From: Betaproteobacteria bacterium | GTDB taxonomy: Bacteria; Pseudomonadota; Gammaproteobacteria; Burkholderiales; Burkholderiaceae_C | Length of the DNA stretch: 29,261 bases | Assembly: GCA_025354965.1 (NCBI GenBank) | Contig: JANXLW010000116.1 | Span: 1-29,261 of the forward strand | Direction of reading: 5' to 3' | In this document: in pieces, positions 15,165 to 23,552 of the stretch | Layout: each line of letters begins with the position of its first letter | Numbering within the stretch: the first letter of the stretch is position 1 | The notes under the pieces: model-generated | What the model was told of the DNA's origin: nothing | The model's input: only the letters and a program-made list of their open reading frames with translations | The model's database searches: none | Position numbers and translations under genes: made by a program

Positions 15165-16274
15165 ATGAATACACCAGCCTTCCCCAGCGCCTTTGCGCCT
15201 CTCCAAAACGACAGCTTCATCCGCGCCTGCCTGCGCCAGGCCACTGATCACACCCCCGTGTGGTTAATGCGCCAGGCCGGGCGCTATCTGCCCGAGTACC
15301 GTGCCACACGCGCTAAAGCGGGCAGCTTCATGGGTCTGGCGACCAACACCGATTACGCTACCGAAGTCACCTTGCAGCCGGTGGACCGCTACCCGCTGGA
15401 CGCCGCCATTTTGTTCAGCGACATCCTGACCGTGCCCGACGCCATGGGACTGGGTCTGACGTTTGCGTTGGGCGAGGGGCCCAAATTTGCGAGCGCTGTG
15501 CGTGACGAGGCCGCGGTCGCCAAACTGGCGGTGCCCGACATGGGCACGCTGCGCTACGTGTTTGACGCTGTCACTTCCATTCGCAAAGCCCTGCAAGGCC
15601 GGGTGCCGCTGATTGGCTTCTCGGGCAGCCCCTGGACGCTGGCTTGCTACATGGTGGAAGGTGCCGGTTCAGACGACTACCGTTTGGTCAAAACCATGCT
15701 TTACAGTCGCCCTGACCTGATGCACAAGATATTGCAAATCAACGCTGACGCTGTTGCGCTGTACCTCAACACGCAAATCGAAGCTGGCGCGCAAGCGGTG
15801 ATGATTTTCGACAGTTGGGGCGGTGTGCTGGCCGACGGCGCGTTCCAGGAGTTCAGCCTGGCCTATACCTCTCGGGTGCTGGCACAGTTGAAAAAGGAAC
15901 ACGACGGTGTGCGCATCCCGAGCATTGTGTTCACCAAGGGTGGTGGGTTGTGGCTGAAGGAAATGGGCCAGTTGGACTGCAACGTACTGGGGTTGGACTG
16001 GACCGTCAATCTGGCCAAGGCACGCGCTTTTGTGGGCGAGCATAAAGCGCTGCAAGGCAATATTGACCCGAACGTGCTGTTTGCCAATCCGGCGCAAATT
16101 GAGGCCGAAGTGGTCAAAACACTGAACACCTTTGGTACACCGCACACCGGCGCGGGTACCGGCCCGACACACATCTTCAACCTTGGGCATGGCATAAGTC
16201 AGCACACACCTCCCGACCATGTGGCGTCCCTGGTGCAAGCCGTGCACGACCATTCACGCGCCATGCGGGCATAG
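15165..16274 (+). CDS. hemE: Uroporphyrinogen decarboxylase
   Basis: A 369-residue cytosolic enzyme converting uroporphyrinogen III to coproporphyrinogen III in heme synthesis. The family signatures are clear: PVWLMRQAGRYLPEYR with the substrate-binding arginines, FSDILTVPDAMG with the catalytic aspartate, IGFSGSPWTLACYMVEG, and near the end GNIDPNVLF and IFNLGHGI. The frame is open 78 codons upstream within the cytochrome gene, but protein similarity begins at MNTPAFPSAF. It follows the heme protein pair after 25 bases on the same strand and may be partly co-transcribed with them. In Burkholderiales hemE often lies near priA, as here. Confidence 0.97.
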   Translation: MNTPAFPSAFAPLQNDSFIRACLRQATDHTPVWLMRQAGRYLPEYRATRAKAGSFMGLATNTDYATEVTLQPVDRYPLDAAILFSDILTVPDAMGLGLTFALGEGPKFASAVRDEAAVAKLAVPDMGTLRYVFDAVTSIRKALQGRVPLIGFSGSPWTLACYMVEGAGSDDYRLVKTMLYSRPDLMHKILQINADAVALYLNTQIEAGAQAVMIFDSWGGVLADGAFQEFSLAYTSRVLAQLKKEHDGVRIPSIVFTKGGGLWLKEMGQLDCNVLGLDWTVNLAKARAFVGEHKALQGNIDPNVLFANPAQIEAEVVKTLNTFGTPHTGAGTGPTHIFNLGHGISQHTPPDHVASLVQAVHDHSRAMRA

Positions 16275-16334
16275 TTCATTAGGCACTTAACTGCTAACAC
16301 TTTTTTGACCTGTATCTGGTTTGCAGTGGCTGAC

Positions 16335-16343
16335 TTATGCACA
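16335..16343 (+). promoter_or_regulatory. DnaA box (TTATGCACA)
   Basis: TTATGCACA fits the TTATNCACA consensus exactly. It is 61 bases after the hemE stop and followed by AAATATTTTG. Paired with a second box 179 bases downstream in the same orientation. Confidence 0.45.
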
Positions 16344-16521
16344 AATATTTTGCTGCACTGCGCAACACAACTCTCACCGAGAGGATCGATGCTACAAAAC
16401 CAATAGCGACCGCAAGTGATTGATTTATAACGATTTTTAAATTTGCTTTTTTTATGGGCATTCCAGCGAAAGCCTTGATTTCCAAGGCCTTGAGGACGCT
16501 AAGGACAACATATCAACAAAG

Positions 16522-16530
16522 TTATCCACA
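16522..16530 (+). promoter_or_regulatory. DnaA box (TTATCCACA) near the priA promoter region
   Basis: TTATCCACA is the strongest form of the DnaA box. It ends 16 bases before a TATAAA (16547-16552), so it lies where the -35 element of a priA promoter would be. This could mean DnaA control of priA, or that the region belongs to an origin-proximal cluster. Confidence 0.5.
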
Positions 16531-16626
16531 GAAACTCTGAATGCGGTATAAATTGCTTACAAATCAAAGACTTATGAGGCCTTTCGGAAGTTCACATCAA
16601 CTTTACCCCGTAGATCGGACACCGGC

Positions 16627-18798
16627 ATGAGCCACCTGATCCAGGTGGTAGTACATACTCCCGCACACAGCCAAGTGGCGCGGACATTGACCTACCGCAG
16701 TGAGCTTCCTCTGACAGCTGGTACCCTGGTAAGAGTGCCGCTAGGCACGCGCGAGTTACTGGGTGTGGTGTGGGACGATCACACCGATCGCGCGTCCCGC
16801 AACTCAGACCAAGGCATCCCGGCGGAGAAACTTCGGTCAGTCGCTGGCAGTCTGAGTGACATTGCGCCGCTCACCATCGCATGGCGACAGCTGATCACGT
16901 TTGCGGCCAGTTATTACCAGCGGTCGTTAGGCGAAGTGGCACTGGCCGCATTGCCACCTTCATTGCGCGATCTGAATGCGCAGCAATTGGCGCGACGACT
17001 CAGACGGCACGCTAAAGCCGCTGATCCGGGCTTGCCAAACGACTCATGCACCTTCAACCAACTATCACTGACTTCTGAACAAACACTGGCGATAGAACGG
17101 TTTCAACGTGAAGACGGTCCATTTCTGCTGTTTGGCAGTACCGGTAGCGGCAAAACAGAAGTTTATTTGCGCTGCGTTCAGAGCGTACTTTCAAGTAACG
17201 CAACTGCCCAGGCAATTGTGATGGTGCCCGAAATCAACCTCACGCCCCAGCTCGAAGCCCGTTTTATAGCGCGCTTCCAACCGCTTTTCGGTGACAAATC
17301 CGTGGTTTCGCTGCACAGTGGTATGACCCCAGCGCAGCGCCTGAAGAGCTGGCTGGGTGCCCACTCTGGCGCGGCCCGCATTGTGCTGGGTACCCGCATG
17401 ACGATTTTTGCGTCGCTACCCGATCTCAAACTGATCATCGTGGACGAAGAGCACGACCCCAGCTACAAGAGCCAGGAGGGTGCGCGTTACTCGGCGCGCG
17501 ACCTGGCCGTGTATCGTGGTCGACTGGAAGGCGCCAAGGTCATGCTGGGATCGGCCACCCCGTCAATGGAAAGCTGGCATCACAGTCGACCGCTGGATGA
17601 AGGCGGGCGATATGTGCGGCTGCTGATGCCCAGTCGCATTGGCGCTACTGGCGGCCTTGCCATCACTGGCGGTGCCTTGCCGTTGGTGCGTCGGGTCGAT
17701 ATGAACCGCCAACTCAAAGGATGCGTCATTTCACCACCTCTGCTCGACGCCATCACGCAACGCGTGGCGCGCGGTGAACAGAGCCTGGTTTTTTTGAACC
17801 GCCGCGGTTATGCACCGGTGCTGCATTGCACTGACTGTGACTGGAAAAGCCAATGCCCCCATTGCAGCGCGTACCAGGTTTTCCACAAAATCGACCGCAC
17901 CCTGCGCTGCCACCACTGCGGTTACACAGAACGGGTGCCACGCGCCTGCCCGGCCTGCGGCAACCCCGATATTGCACCGATGGGTCGCGGCACCGAGCGA
18001 CTCGAAGAGCATCTGGCCGACCTGCTGGCGAGCGTGCGTCGACCCAACTCGGTCAGTGCGCTTCAGCCCGAAGGCGAACCGACGTGCATCGCCCGCATTG
18101 ATGCAGACAGCACCAAACTCAAGGGCGAGCTACAGGCGCGCTTGGCACAGGTTCATTCGGGTGAAGTCGATGTGTTGGTCGGCACCCAGATGATTGCCAA
18201 GGGGCACGACTTTCGTCGCATCACGTTGGTCGCCGCCATCAATCCTGACGGCGCGTTGTTCTCCAGCGACTTTCGGGCACCGGAGCGCCTGTTTGGCTTG
18301 CTAATGCAGGCCGCTGGTCGCGCCGGCCGCGATGGCGACATCAGTTCCCATAGCGAGATGTGGCTACAAACCTTTCATCCCAAACACCCTTTGTTTGCGG
18401 CCCTGAAACGCCACGACTATCCTGGCTTTGCCGCTGAGCAACTCATCGAACGAAAGCAGGCTGGGATGCCGCCTTTCAGTTTTCAGGCGCTGGTGCGGGC
18501 CGAGGCGCGCACCCAGGCGGTCGCGCAGGGCTTTTTGACGGCGGCGAGCGCCGCTGCCACCGAGATGAGGGACGCAGCACACCTGACGCAAAACATCACC
18601 TTGTATCCTGCAGTGCCCATGAGCATGCAGCGGGTGGCCAACGTTGAGCGGGCCCAAATGCTGATTGAAAGCCCATCGCGTACAGCGCTACAACACTTTT
18701 TAACCGCCTGGCAAACGGTATTGCATAGCACCCGACAACAACCGGTTGGCCAGGGACTGATTCGTTGGGCGATGGACGTCGATCCATTGGCCATTTGA
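16627..18798 (+). CDS. priA: Primosomal protein N' (replication restart helicase PriA)
   Basis: A 723-residue superfamily 2 helicase that reloads the replisome at stalled forks. The N-terminal 3'-DNA-binding domain is evident (VVVHTPAHSQVARTLTYR, AGTLVRVPLGTRELLGVVW). Walker A is GSTGSGKT (170-177), Walker B DEEH (273-276). Eight zinc-binding cysteines occur at 401, 404, 410, 413, 428, 431, 441 and 444. The helicase C part has VLVGTQMIAKGHDFRRITLVA and QAAGRAGRDG. Length is normal. The ATG lacks a clear Shine-Dalgarno sequence. It ends only 7 bases from the convergent GGDEF gene, with no room for a separate terminator. Confidence 0.97.
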   Translation: MSHLIQVVVHTPAHSQVARTLTYRSELPLTAGTLVRVPLGTRELLGVVWDDHTDRASRNSDQGIPAEKLRSVAGSLSDIAPLTIAWRQLITFAASYYQRSLGEVALAALPPSLRDLNAQQLARRLRRHAKAADPGLPNDSCTFNQLSLTSEQTLAIERFQREDGPFLLFGSTGSGKTEVYLRCVQSVLSSNATAQAIVMVPEINLTPQLEARFIARFQPLFGDKSVVSLHSGMTPAQRLKSWLGAHSGAARIVLGTRMTIFASLPDLKLIIVDEEHDPSYKSQEGARYSARDLAVYRGRLEGAKVMLGSATPSMESWHHSRPLDEGGRYVRLLMPSRIGATGGLAITGGALPLVRRVDMNRQLKGCVISPPLLDAITQRVARGEQSLVFLNRRGYAPVLHCTDCDWKSQCPHCSAYQVFHKIDRTLRCHHCGYTERVPRACPACGNPDIAPMGRGTERLEEHLADLLASVRRPNSVSALQPEGEPTCIARIDADSTKLKGELQARLAQVHSGEVDVLVGTQMIAKGHDFRRITLVAAINPDGALFSSDFRAPERLFGLLMQAAGRAGRDGDISSHSEMWLQTFHPKHPLFAALKRHDYPGFAAEQLIERKQAGMPPFSFQALVRAEARTQAVAQGFLTAASAAATEMRDAAHLTQNITLYPAVPMSMQRVANVERAQMLIESPSRTALQHFLTAWQTVLHSTRQQPVGQGLIRWAMDVDPLAI

Positions 18799-18805
18799 AG
18801 TGTTG

Positions 18806-19462
18806 CTAGCGTAGCCCCATCAGCCCTGATGACTTGCAGTCATACATCGATTTGTCAGCGATGTGCAGCAAGTCATTCATGTCAGTGCCATCGTTAGGGT
18901 AAAGCGCGAAGCCGATGCTGGCTCCGACTTTTACCCGCTCACCGGTTTCCAAAGTAATTTCTGCGGACAATGCCTCGATCAATTTTTTTCCAATATGGAC
19001 GAGATCTTTGGTATCTTCAAAAGACTCCATGACCAGCACGAATTCATCACCACCCAAACGGGAAACCGTGTCCGACGCCCGAACCGCATCGACCAGACGC
19101 TTGGCAGTGATGACAAGGACGCTGTCGCCGGCAACATGTCCATACTCATCATTGACCGACTTGAAATCGTTCAAATCAATCATCAGAACGGCAAACGGCT
19201 TTTCGTTGCGCTTGGCGCGCTCCACCGCAAAAAAGAAACGATCCGCCAGCAACGTGCGGTTGCCCAACCCAGTGAGACTGTCGTGACTGGCCTGCACCTG
19301 CAACAATTTCTCCCGAATATTGAGATCAATAATTCTGTTTTGCAATGCTTCACTCTGAATTCGCGCGCGCTGCAAGCGGAAGATTAATACAACCGAGATT
19401 GCGACAAAGACCAGCACCAGGATCGTCAACAATTCAACCATAGATGATTCCAGGGGACTCAT
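18806..19462 (-). CDS. Membrane-anchored GGDEF diguanylate cyclase
   Basis: A 218-residue protein: one N-terminal membrane helix (about 9-29, LLTILVLVFVAISVVLIF), a short coiled linker (30-58), and a single GGDEF domain. The active site is intact: GGDEF at 127-131, with DLNDFKSVNDEYGH for metal/GTP binding. RASD at 118-121 sits exactly five residues before GGDEF, the position of the RxxD inhibitory site, so product inhibition by c-di-GMP is likely. There is no sensory domain beyond the helix. A second ATG seven codons on (19441) is an equally possible start, with a weak GGAA before it. Confidence 0.9.
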   Translation of the reverse strand: MSPLESSMVELLTILVLVFVAISVVLIFRLQRARIQSEALQNRIIDLNIREKLLQVQASHDSLTGLGNRTLLADRFFFAVERAKRNEKPFAVLMIDLNDFKSVNDEYGHVAGDSVLVITAKRLVDAVRASDTVSRLGGDEFVLVMESFEDTKDLVHIGKKLIEALSAEITLETGERVKVGASIGFALYPNDGTDMNDLLHIADKSMYDCKSSGLMGLR

Positions 19463-19683
19463 TTTTAAATCTGGGGACGTGCGCTAAGTCCCAACCCAAT
19501 GAAACGCACAGCGCCAACCATAACCATTTGAGTATGAGGGCTGTTCATCATAGCGTCTATCCCACAGATGGGGGATACAAGGCAGCCGCTTCACATCAGT
19601 GACTGGCGACATCAGGGGCCCAGCCACAGTAAAATCCGAGTCGGGCGACGGCTAGATTTTTTACCCATCGTCACCGTCTACAT

Positions 19684-19688
19684 AGGGG
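19684..19688 (+). promoter_or_regulatory. Shine-Dalgarno site deciding a TTG start
   Basis: AGGGG lies 6 bases before the TTG at 19695. No ATG occurs in frame before the signal peptide, so this site supports TTG initiation of the thiol-disulfide lipoprotein. Confidence 0.5.
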
Positions 19689-19694
19689 TATCCA

Positions 19695-20276
19695 TTGAAT
19701 TTCCATCGCCTGTTTTTCTCCGCCCTGCTGCTCGCAGCATTGGCGGTTAGCGGCTGCTCGCCACAGGAATCCGCGCCTGCCGCCGGTTCGGTAAAGCGTG
19801 AGGTTTCTATCGCGACGGTTTCCGCCCAGGCCAAAGGCTTTACCGTTGGTGCCCTGATGAGTACCAACATCGTATATGTTTTTTTTGACCCCCAGTGCCC
19901 GCATTGCGGTCACCTTTGGGAGGCATCGGTGCCGTTGCACAAGAAAGTTAAATTTGTCTGGATTCCGGTTCGGATGATCAACGCCACCAGTCTGGCACAA
20001 GGCGCAGCGATCATGTCTGCGGCCAACCCGGGCGCCCTGATGACCGAGCACGAGGCTTCACTGCTGGCGGGCAAGGGCGGCATTTCGGCCTCCAGCAGCA
20101 TCTCACCTGAGATCGAGCTAGCGATCAATGGCAACACCCAAATGCTGAACAGTTTTGGCGCAGAATCGGTCCCCTTCTTGGTTGCCAGGAACCAGAAGAC
20201 CGGCCAGACGGTGAGCCGCGAAGGCGCCTTGACGACAGCCGATCTGACTGAGTTCTTGGGGCTGGACCTGCCCTGA
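19695..20276 (+). CDS. Thioredoxin-fold lipoprotein of the DsbC/DsbG type (CPHC)
   Basis: A 193-residue protein with a lipoprotein signal: hydrophobic 5-19 and lipobox VSGC with Cys21. The thioredoxin-like domain carries CPHC at 68-71 (FFDPQCPHCGHLW), the active-site type of DsbC/DsbG rather than thioredoxin. A cis-Pro loop is visible in SFGAESVPFLVAR. The N-terminal part is only about 35 residues, too short for the dimerisation domain of DsbC/G, so it may act as a monomer. It is likely a membrane-tethered periplasmic isomerase/reductase, possibly kept reduced by the DsbD-type protein at 10910-13045. The start is TTG, with AGGGG upstream. Confidence 0.83.
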   Translation: MNFHRLFFSALLLAALAVSGCSPQESAPAAGSVKREVSIATVSAQAKGFTVGALMSTNIVYVFFDPQCPHCGHLWEASVPLHKKVKFVWIPVRMINATSLAQGAAIMSAANPGALMTEHEASLLAGKGGISASSSISPEIELAINGNTQMLNSFGAESVPFLVARNQKTGQTVSREGALTTADLTEFLGLDLP

Positions 20277-20289
20277 TCGGCGAATAGCC

Positions 20290-21255
20290 TCAAGTCAGAA
20301 GCGTCACCACCAGCGAAAAGGTCACAAACGCGACTGCTGTAGAAAGCAGAATAATGTGGGCAATTCGGCCGTTGTCGGCGCCAAAACGTTCCGCTAGCAG
20401 CGACACATTGCTGGCACTCGGCAGCCCTGCCACCAGCACCATGACGGTCAGCACAGACCTGTTCAGCGGCACACCCAGCGCGACTGCGGCCGCCCCAATC
20501 AGCAGCACCAGCAGCGGATGCAGCAGCAGCTTGATGGCAACCACCGGGAGGTAATCGCGTAACAGAGGTGGTGCATGCTGATGTGCGTTCGCCAACAGCT
20601 GCGAACGTGCCAGCACGGCGCCGATGGTAAAGAGTGCCACCGGCGATGCGGCGTCCGCCAGCAAACCCACCGTCTGCACAATGGGTCTGGAAAGCTTCAG
20701 GCTGACAGCCGAGGCCACCGCGCCTAGCAGGATGGACCACGGCAGGGGATTGGTAGCAACGCCCTTAAGCGCATTTTTTGCCGCTTTGCGCGCGCCTGGC
20801 GCATCGGCCCCATCAAGCCGGGACAGCGCAATGCACAGCGAAGTAGTGATCACCATGTCGATCAGCAGCGTCACAATGACCGGCCCGGCTGCCGGCGGAC
20901 CCAGTATGGCCACTAGCAGCGGTACACCCATGAAGCCGCTGTTGGGGAATGCCGCCACCAACGCTCCGAAAGACGCATCATTCCAGCCAACGCGCGGATT
21001 CAGACTGACGGCGACTGTGAAGCCCACCGTGATGATCGCGCAAAGCGTCCAGGTCAGAAACACACCAGCATCCAGCAGTTGCGCCAACGGCGTGCTGGAG
21101 CCAAACCGGTACAACATGCAGGGCAGTGCAAAAAAGAGTACGAAGCCGTTAAGACCTGGGATCGCCTCCAGCGGCAAAAAGCGCCGACGTGCCGCAATGT
21201 AGCCGCACAATACGAGGGCAAAGAAGGGAAAGGTAATTAGCAGAATTGGCAACAT
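20290..21255 (-). CDS. AEC (auxin efflux carrier) family transporter
   Basis: A 321-residue integral membrane protein with about ten helices in the AEC/MdcF pattern: MLPILLITFPFFALVLCGYIAARRRFLP at the start, LVAAFPNSGFMGVPLLVAILG (the conserved NxGFMGxP helix), a soluble loop around residues 150-165, and in the second half LVAGLPSASNVSLLAERFG with the family's PxASNxxxLA motif. Members transport malonate, malate or other organic acids in bacteria; the substrate here is open. It converges with the lipoprotein gene (13-base gap) and diverges from rep with 96 bases between starts. Confidence 0.9.
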   Translation of the reverse strand: MLPILLITFPFFALVLCGYIAARRRFLPLEAIPGLNGFVLFFALPCMLYRFGSSTPLAQLLDAGVFLTWTLCAIITVGFTVAVSLNPRVGWNDASFGALVAAFPNSGFMGVPLLVAILGPPAAGPVIVTLLIDMVITTSLCIALSRLDGADAPGARKAAKNALKGVATNPLPWSILLGAVASAVSLKLSRPIVQTVGLLADAASPVALFTIGAVLARSQLLANAHQHAPPLLRDYLPVVAIKLLLHPLLVLLIGAAAVALGVPLNRSVLTVMVLVAGLPSASNVSLLAERFGADNGRIAHIILLSTAVAFVTFSLVVTLLT

Positions 21256-21351
21256 GGCAGATATTGTCCCAGCACTTGGCGGAGCTGGTTAAGCGTCTGT
21301 ATGATCCCCGTCTTCGCCCACTGTGTTGCCGGGCCCGCTCCGATTGAATCC

Positions 21352-23499
21352 ATGTCGTCTCCCCTTCCCCACGCCCACCCGTCTGCCGGTCTGAACCTGG
21401 CCCAGCAGGAGGCTGTCAACTTCATGCATGGCCCGTGTCTGGTGGTGGCGGGCGCTGGCTCCGGCAAAACCAGGGTCATCACGCACAAGATTGCGCGCCT
21501 GATCCAGGCTGGCCTGGCGCCGCAGCGCATTGTGGCCATCACTTTCACCAACAAGGCCGCCGCCGAGATGCGCGAGCGCGCCAAGGCCCTGATTGGCCAG
21601 GCCGCCAAAGAGGTGGTGATTTGCACTTTTCATGCACTCGGGGTGCGCATGCTGCGTCAGGACGGCGTGGCGCTGGGGCTCAAACCCAATTTCTCCATCC
21701 TGGACAGCGACGATGTCAACAGCATCCTGAAGGACGCCGGCGGCACGGTGGACGCGGCCACCGCCCGCCAGTGGCAATGGACCATCAGCCTGTGGAAAAA
21801 CATGGGGCTGAATGCCGAGGGCGCTGCTACGCTGGCCACCAACGACAGCGAACGCAGCATCGCCCGCGTCATGGCGCACTATGAAGAGCGGCTCAGTGCT
21901 TACCAAAGTGTCGACTTTGACGACCTGATCAGCCTGCCACTCAAGCTGCTGCAAAATCACGAATCAGTCAGTCGGAAATGGCAAGGGCTGGCGGGCCATG
22001 TCCTGGTCGATGAGTACCAGGACACGAATGCCACGCAGTATGAGTTCCTGAAGATTCTGGTCGGCGGCAACCCGGCCAACCAGGCGCGTTTCACGGCGGT
22101 GGGCGACGACGACCAGTCGATCTATGGCTGGCGCGGCGCCACGCTGGACAATCTGAAAAAACTACCGATCGACTTCCCAACGCTGAAAGTCATCAAGCTG
22201 GAGCAAAACTACCGCTCCACCAGCGCCATCCTGCGCGCGGCCAACAATGTGATCGGCCCCAATCCCAAGCTGTTCGTGAAAAACCTGTGGAGCGATCTGG
22301 GTGAAGGCGAGCCGGTGCGGGTGGTCGATGCCGACAGCGAAGAGCACGAGGCCGAGCGCACGGTGGCGCGCATCCAGAGCCTGCGCGCCGGCAGCAGCGC
22401 CAGCGCGGGGCCGCAATTTCAGGAGTTCAAGGACTTTGCCGTGCTGTACCGCGCCAACCACCAGGCCAAGACCTTTGAGAAAGCCTTGCGCAAGGCGCAG
22501 ATTCCGTACAAGGTATCGGGCGGCACCAGTTTCTTCGACCGCGCCGAGATCAAGGATTTGTGCGGCTGGTTTCGCCTGTGGATCAATAACGATGACGACC
22601 CGGCCTTTTTGCGCGCGGTAACGACACCCAAACGCGGCATTGGGCATCAGACATTGGCACAGCTGGGCGCGTTTGCCAGTCGCTACCGGGTCAGCATGTT
22701 CGAGGCCCTGTTCTCATCATCGCTGGGCAGTGTGCTGGGCAGCAAAGTAGTGGGTAGCCTGCATGAGTTTGGCCGCTATGTGAACGATCTGGAGTTTCGT
22801 GCCCGTCATACCTTGGGCGCGGAGTCGGCGCGGGGTTTTTTGCTGGAGTGGCTCAAGGAGATCGGCTACGAGAAGCACTTGTACGATGGCGAAGACAGCG
22901 AGAAGCTGGCCGCCGCACGCTGGGCCAATGTGATCGACTTTTGCGACTGGATGTCAGCGCGTTGTGGCGGCCAGATTGACGATGTGACGGGCGTCAATTC
23001 CACGAACGAAGTCAAGTCGCTGTTGGAGGTAGCGCAGACCGTCTCGCTGCTGTCCACCATCAACGAGCGCGAGCAGGAGCAGAACGTGGTGACCCTGTCC
23101 ACGCTGCATGCCGCCAAGGGGCTGGAGTGGCCGCACGTCATGCTGGTGGGCGTGACCGAGGGCATGCTGCCGTTCAAACTGGGCGACGATGCCACCCCCA
23201 CCGGGCGCGTCGACGGCCCGATGAGCGAGGGCACTCTGGAGCGCCTGCAGGAAGAGCGGCGTCTGATGTACGTGGGCATCACCCGAGCTCAGCGCAGCCT
23301 GGCGGTCAGCTGGACACGCAAACGAAAGAAGGGGCGCGAGATGATTGCCGCCCAGCCTAGTCGCTTCATCGCCGAGATGGCGCTGGACAAGGCCACCGTT
23401 CGTGAGGACCCGCGCGAAAAACTCAAGGCACTGCGCGCCGAGTTTGCCAAAAAGACGCAAGACAGCGCTGCAGCGCTGGCGATAGCCCGACCGGCGTAA
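21352..23499 (+). CDS. rep: ATP-dependent DNA helicase Rep (UvrD/Rep superfamily 1)
   Basis: A 715-residue 3'-5' helicase that clears proteins ahead of forks and works with PriA pathways in restart. Motifs in order: LNLAQQEAVNF with the Q motif, Walker A AGAGSGKTRV, AITFTNKAAAEM, FHALGVRML, DEYQDTNATQYEF (motif II), VGDDDQSIYGWRGA (III), QNYRSTSAILRAAN (IV), LSTLHAAKGLEWPHV (V), EERRLMYVGITRAQ (VI). Early similarity (GPCLVVAGAGSGKTRVI) is closer to E. coli Rep than UvrD. The frame opens at 21301, but MSSPLPHAH at 21352 is taken as the start as it is closer to the family N-terminus. The 53-base gap to the aidB-like gene suggests co-transcription. Confidence 0.92.
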   Translation: MSSPLPHAHPSAGLNLAQQEAVNFMHGPCLVVAGAGSGKTRVITHKIARLIQAGLAPQRIVAITFTNKAAAEMRERAKALIGQAAKEVVICTFHALGVRMLRQDGVALGLKPNFSILDSDDVNSILKDAGGTVDAATARQWQWTISLWKNMGLNAEGAATLATNDSERSIARVMAHYEERLSAYQSVDFDDLISLPLKLLQNHESVSRKWQGLAGHVLVDEYQDTNATQYEFLKILVGGNPANQARFTAVGDDDQSIYGWRGATLDNLKKLPIDFPTLKVIKLEQNYRSTSAILRAANNVIGPNPKLFVKNLWSDLGEGEPVRVVDADSEEHEAERTVARIQSLRAGSSASAGPQFQEFKDFAVLYRANHQAKTFEKALRKAQIPYKVSGGTSFFDRAEIKDLCGWFRLWINNDDDPAFLRAVTTPKRGIGHQTLAQLGAFASRYRVSMFEALFSSSLGSVLGSKVVGSLHEFGRYVNDLEFRARHTLGAESARGFLLEWLKEIGYEKHLYDGEDSEKLAAARWANVIDFCDWMSARCGGQIDDVTGVNSTNEVKSLLEVAQTVSLLSTINEREQEQNVVTLSTLHAAKGLEWPHVMLVGVTEGMLPFKLGDDATPTGRVDGPMSEGTLERLQEERRLMYVGITRAQRSLAVSWTRKRKKGREMIAAQPSRFIAEMALDKATVREDPREKLKALRAEFAKKTQDSAAALAIARPA

Positions 23500-23552
23500 G
23501 CTATTCCCGCTGCGCCCGTGTCATCATGCTGACGCTGAACCAGAGAAGAACC

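Larger units (their letters stand above)
16275..16626. other. 352-base AT-rich intergenic region between hemE and priA
   Basis: This is the only gap longer than 300 bases. It is clearly richer in A and T than its flanks, especially 16410-16455. It holds two DnaA-box matches (16335-16343 and 16522-16530), a hairpin GCCTTG (16472-16477) / CAAGGC (16483-16488), and a TATAAA (16547-16552) that could be the -10 element for priA. A 63-codon minus-strand ORF inside it shows no recognisable protein and is not called. No RNA gene could be recognised. Confidence 0.6.

Noticed and set aside
16294..16485. 63-codon minus-strand ORF in the hemE-priA gap
   Set aside because: AT-rich intergenic sequence, no Shine-Dalgarno sequence and no recognisable protein family.
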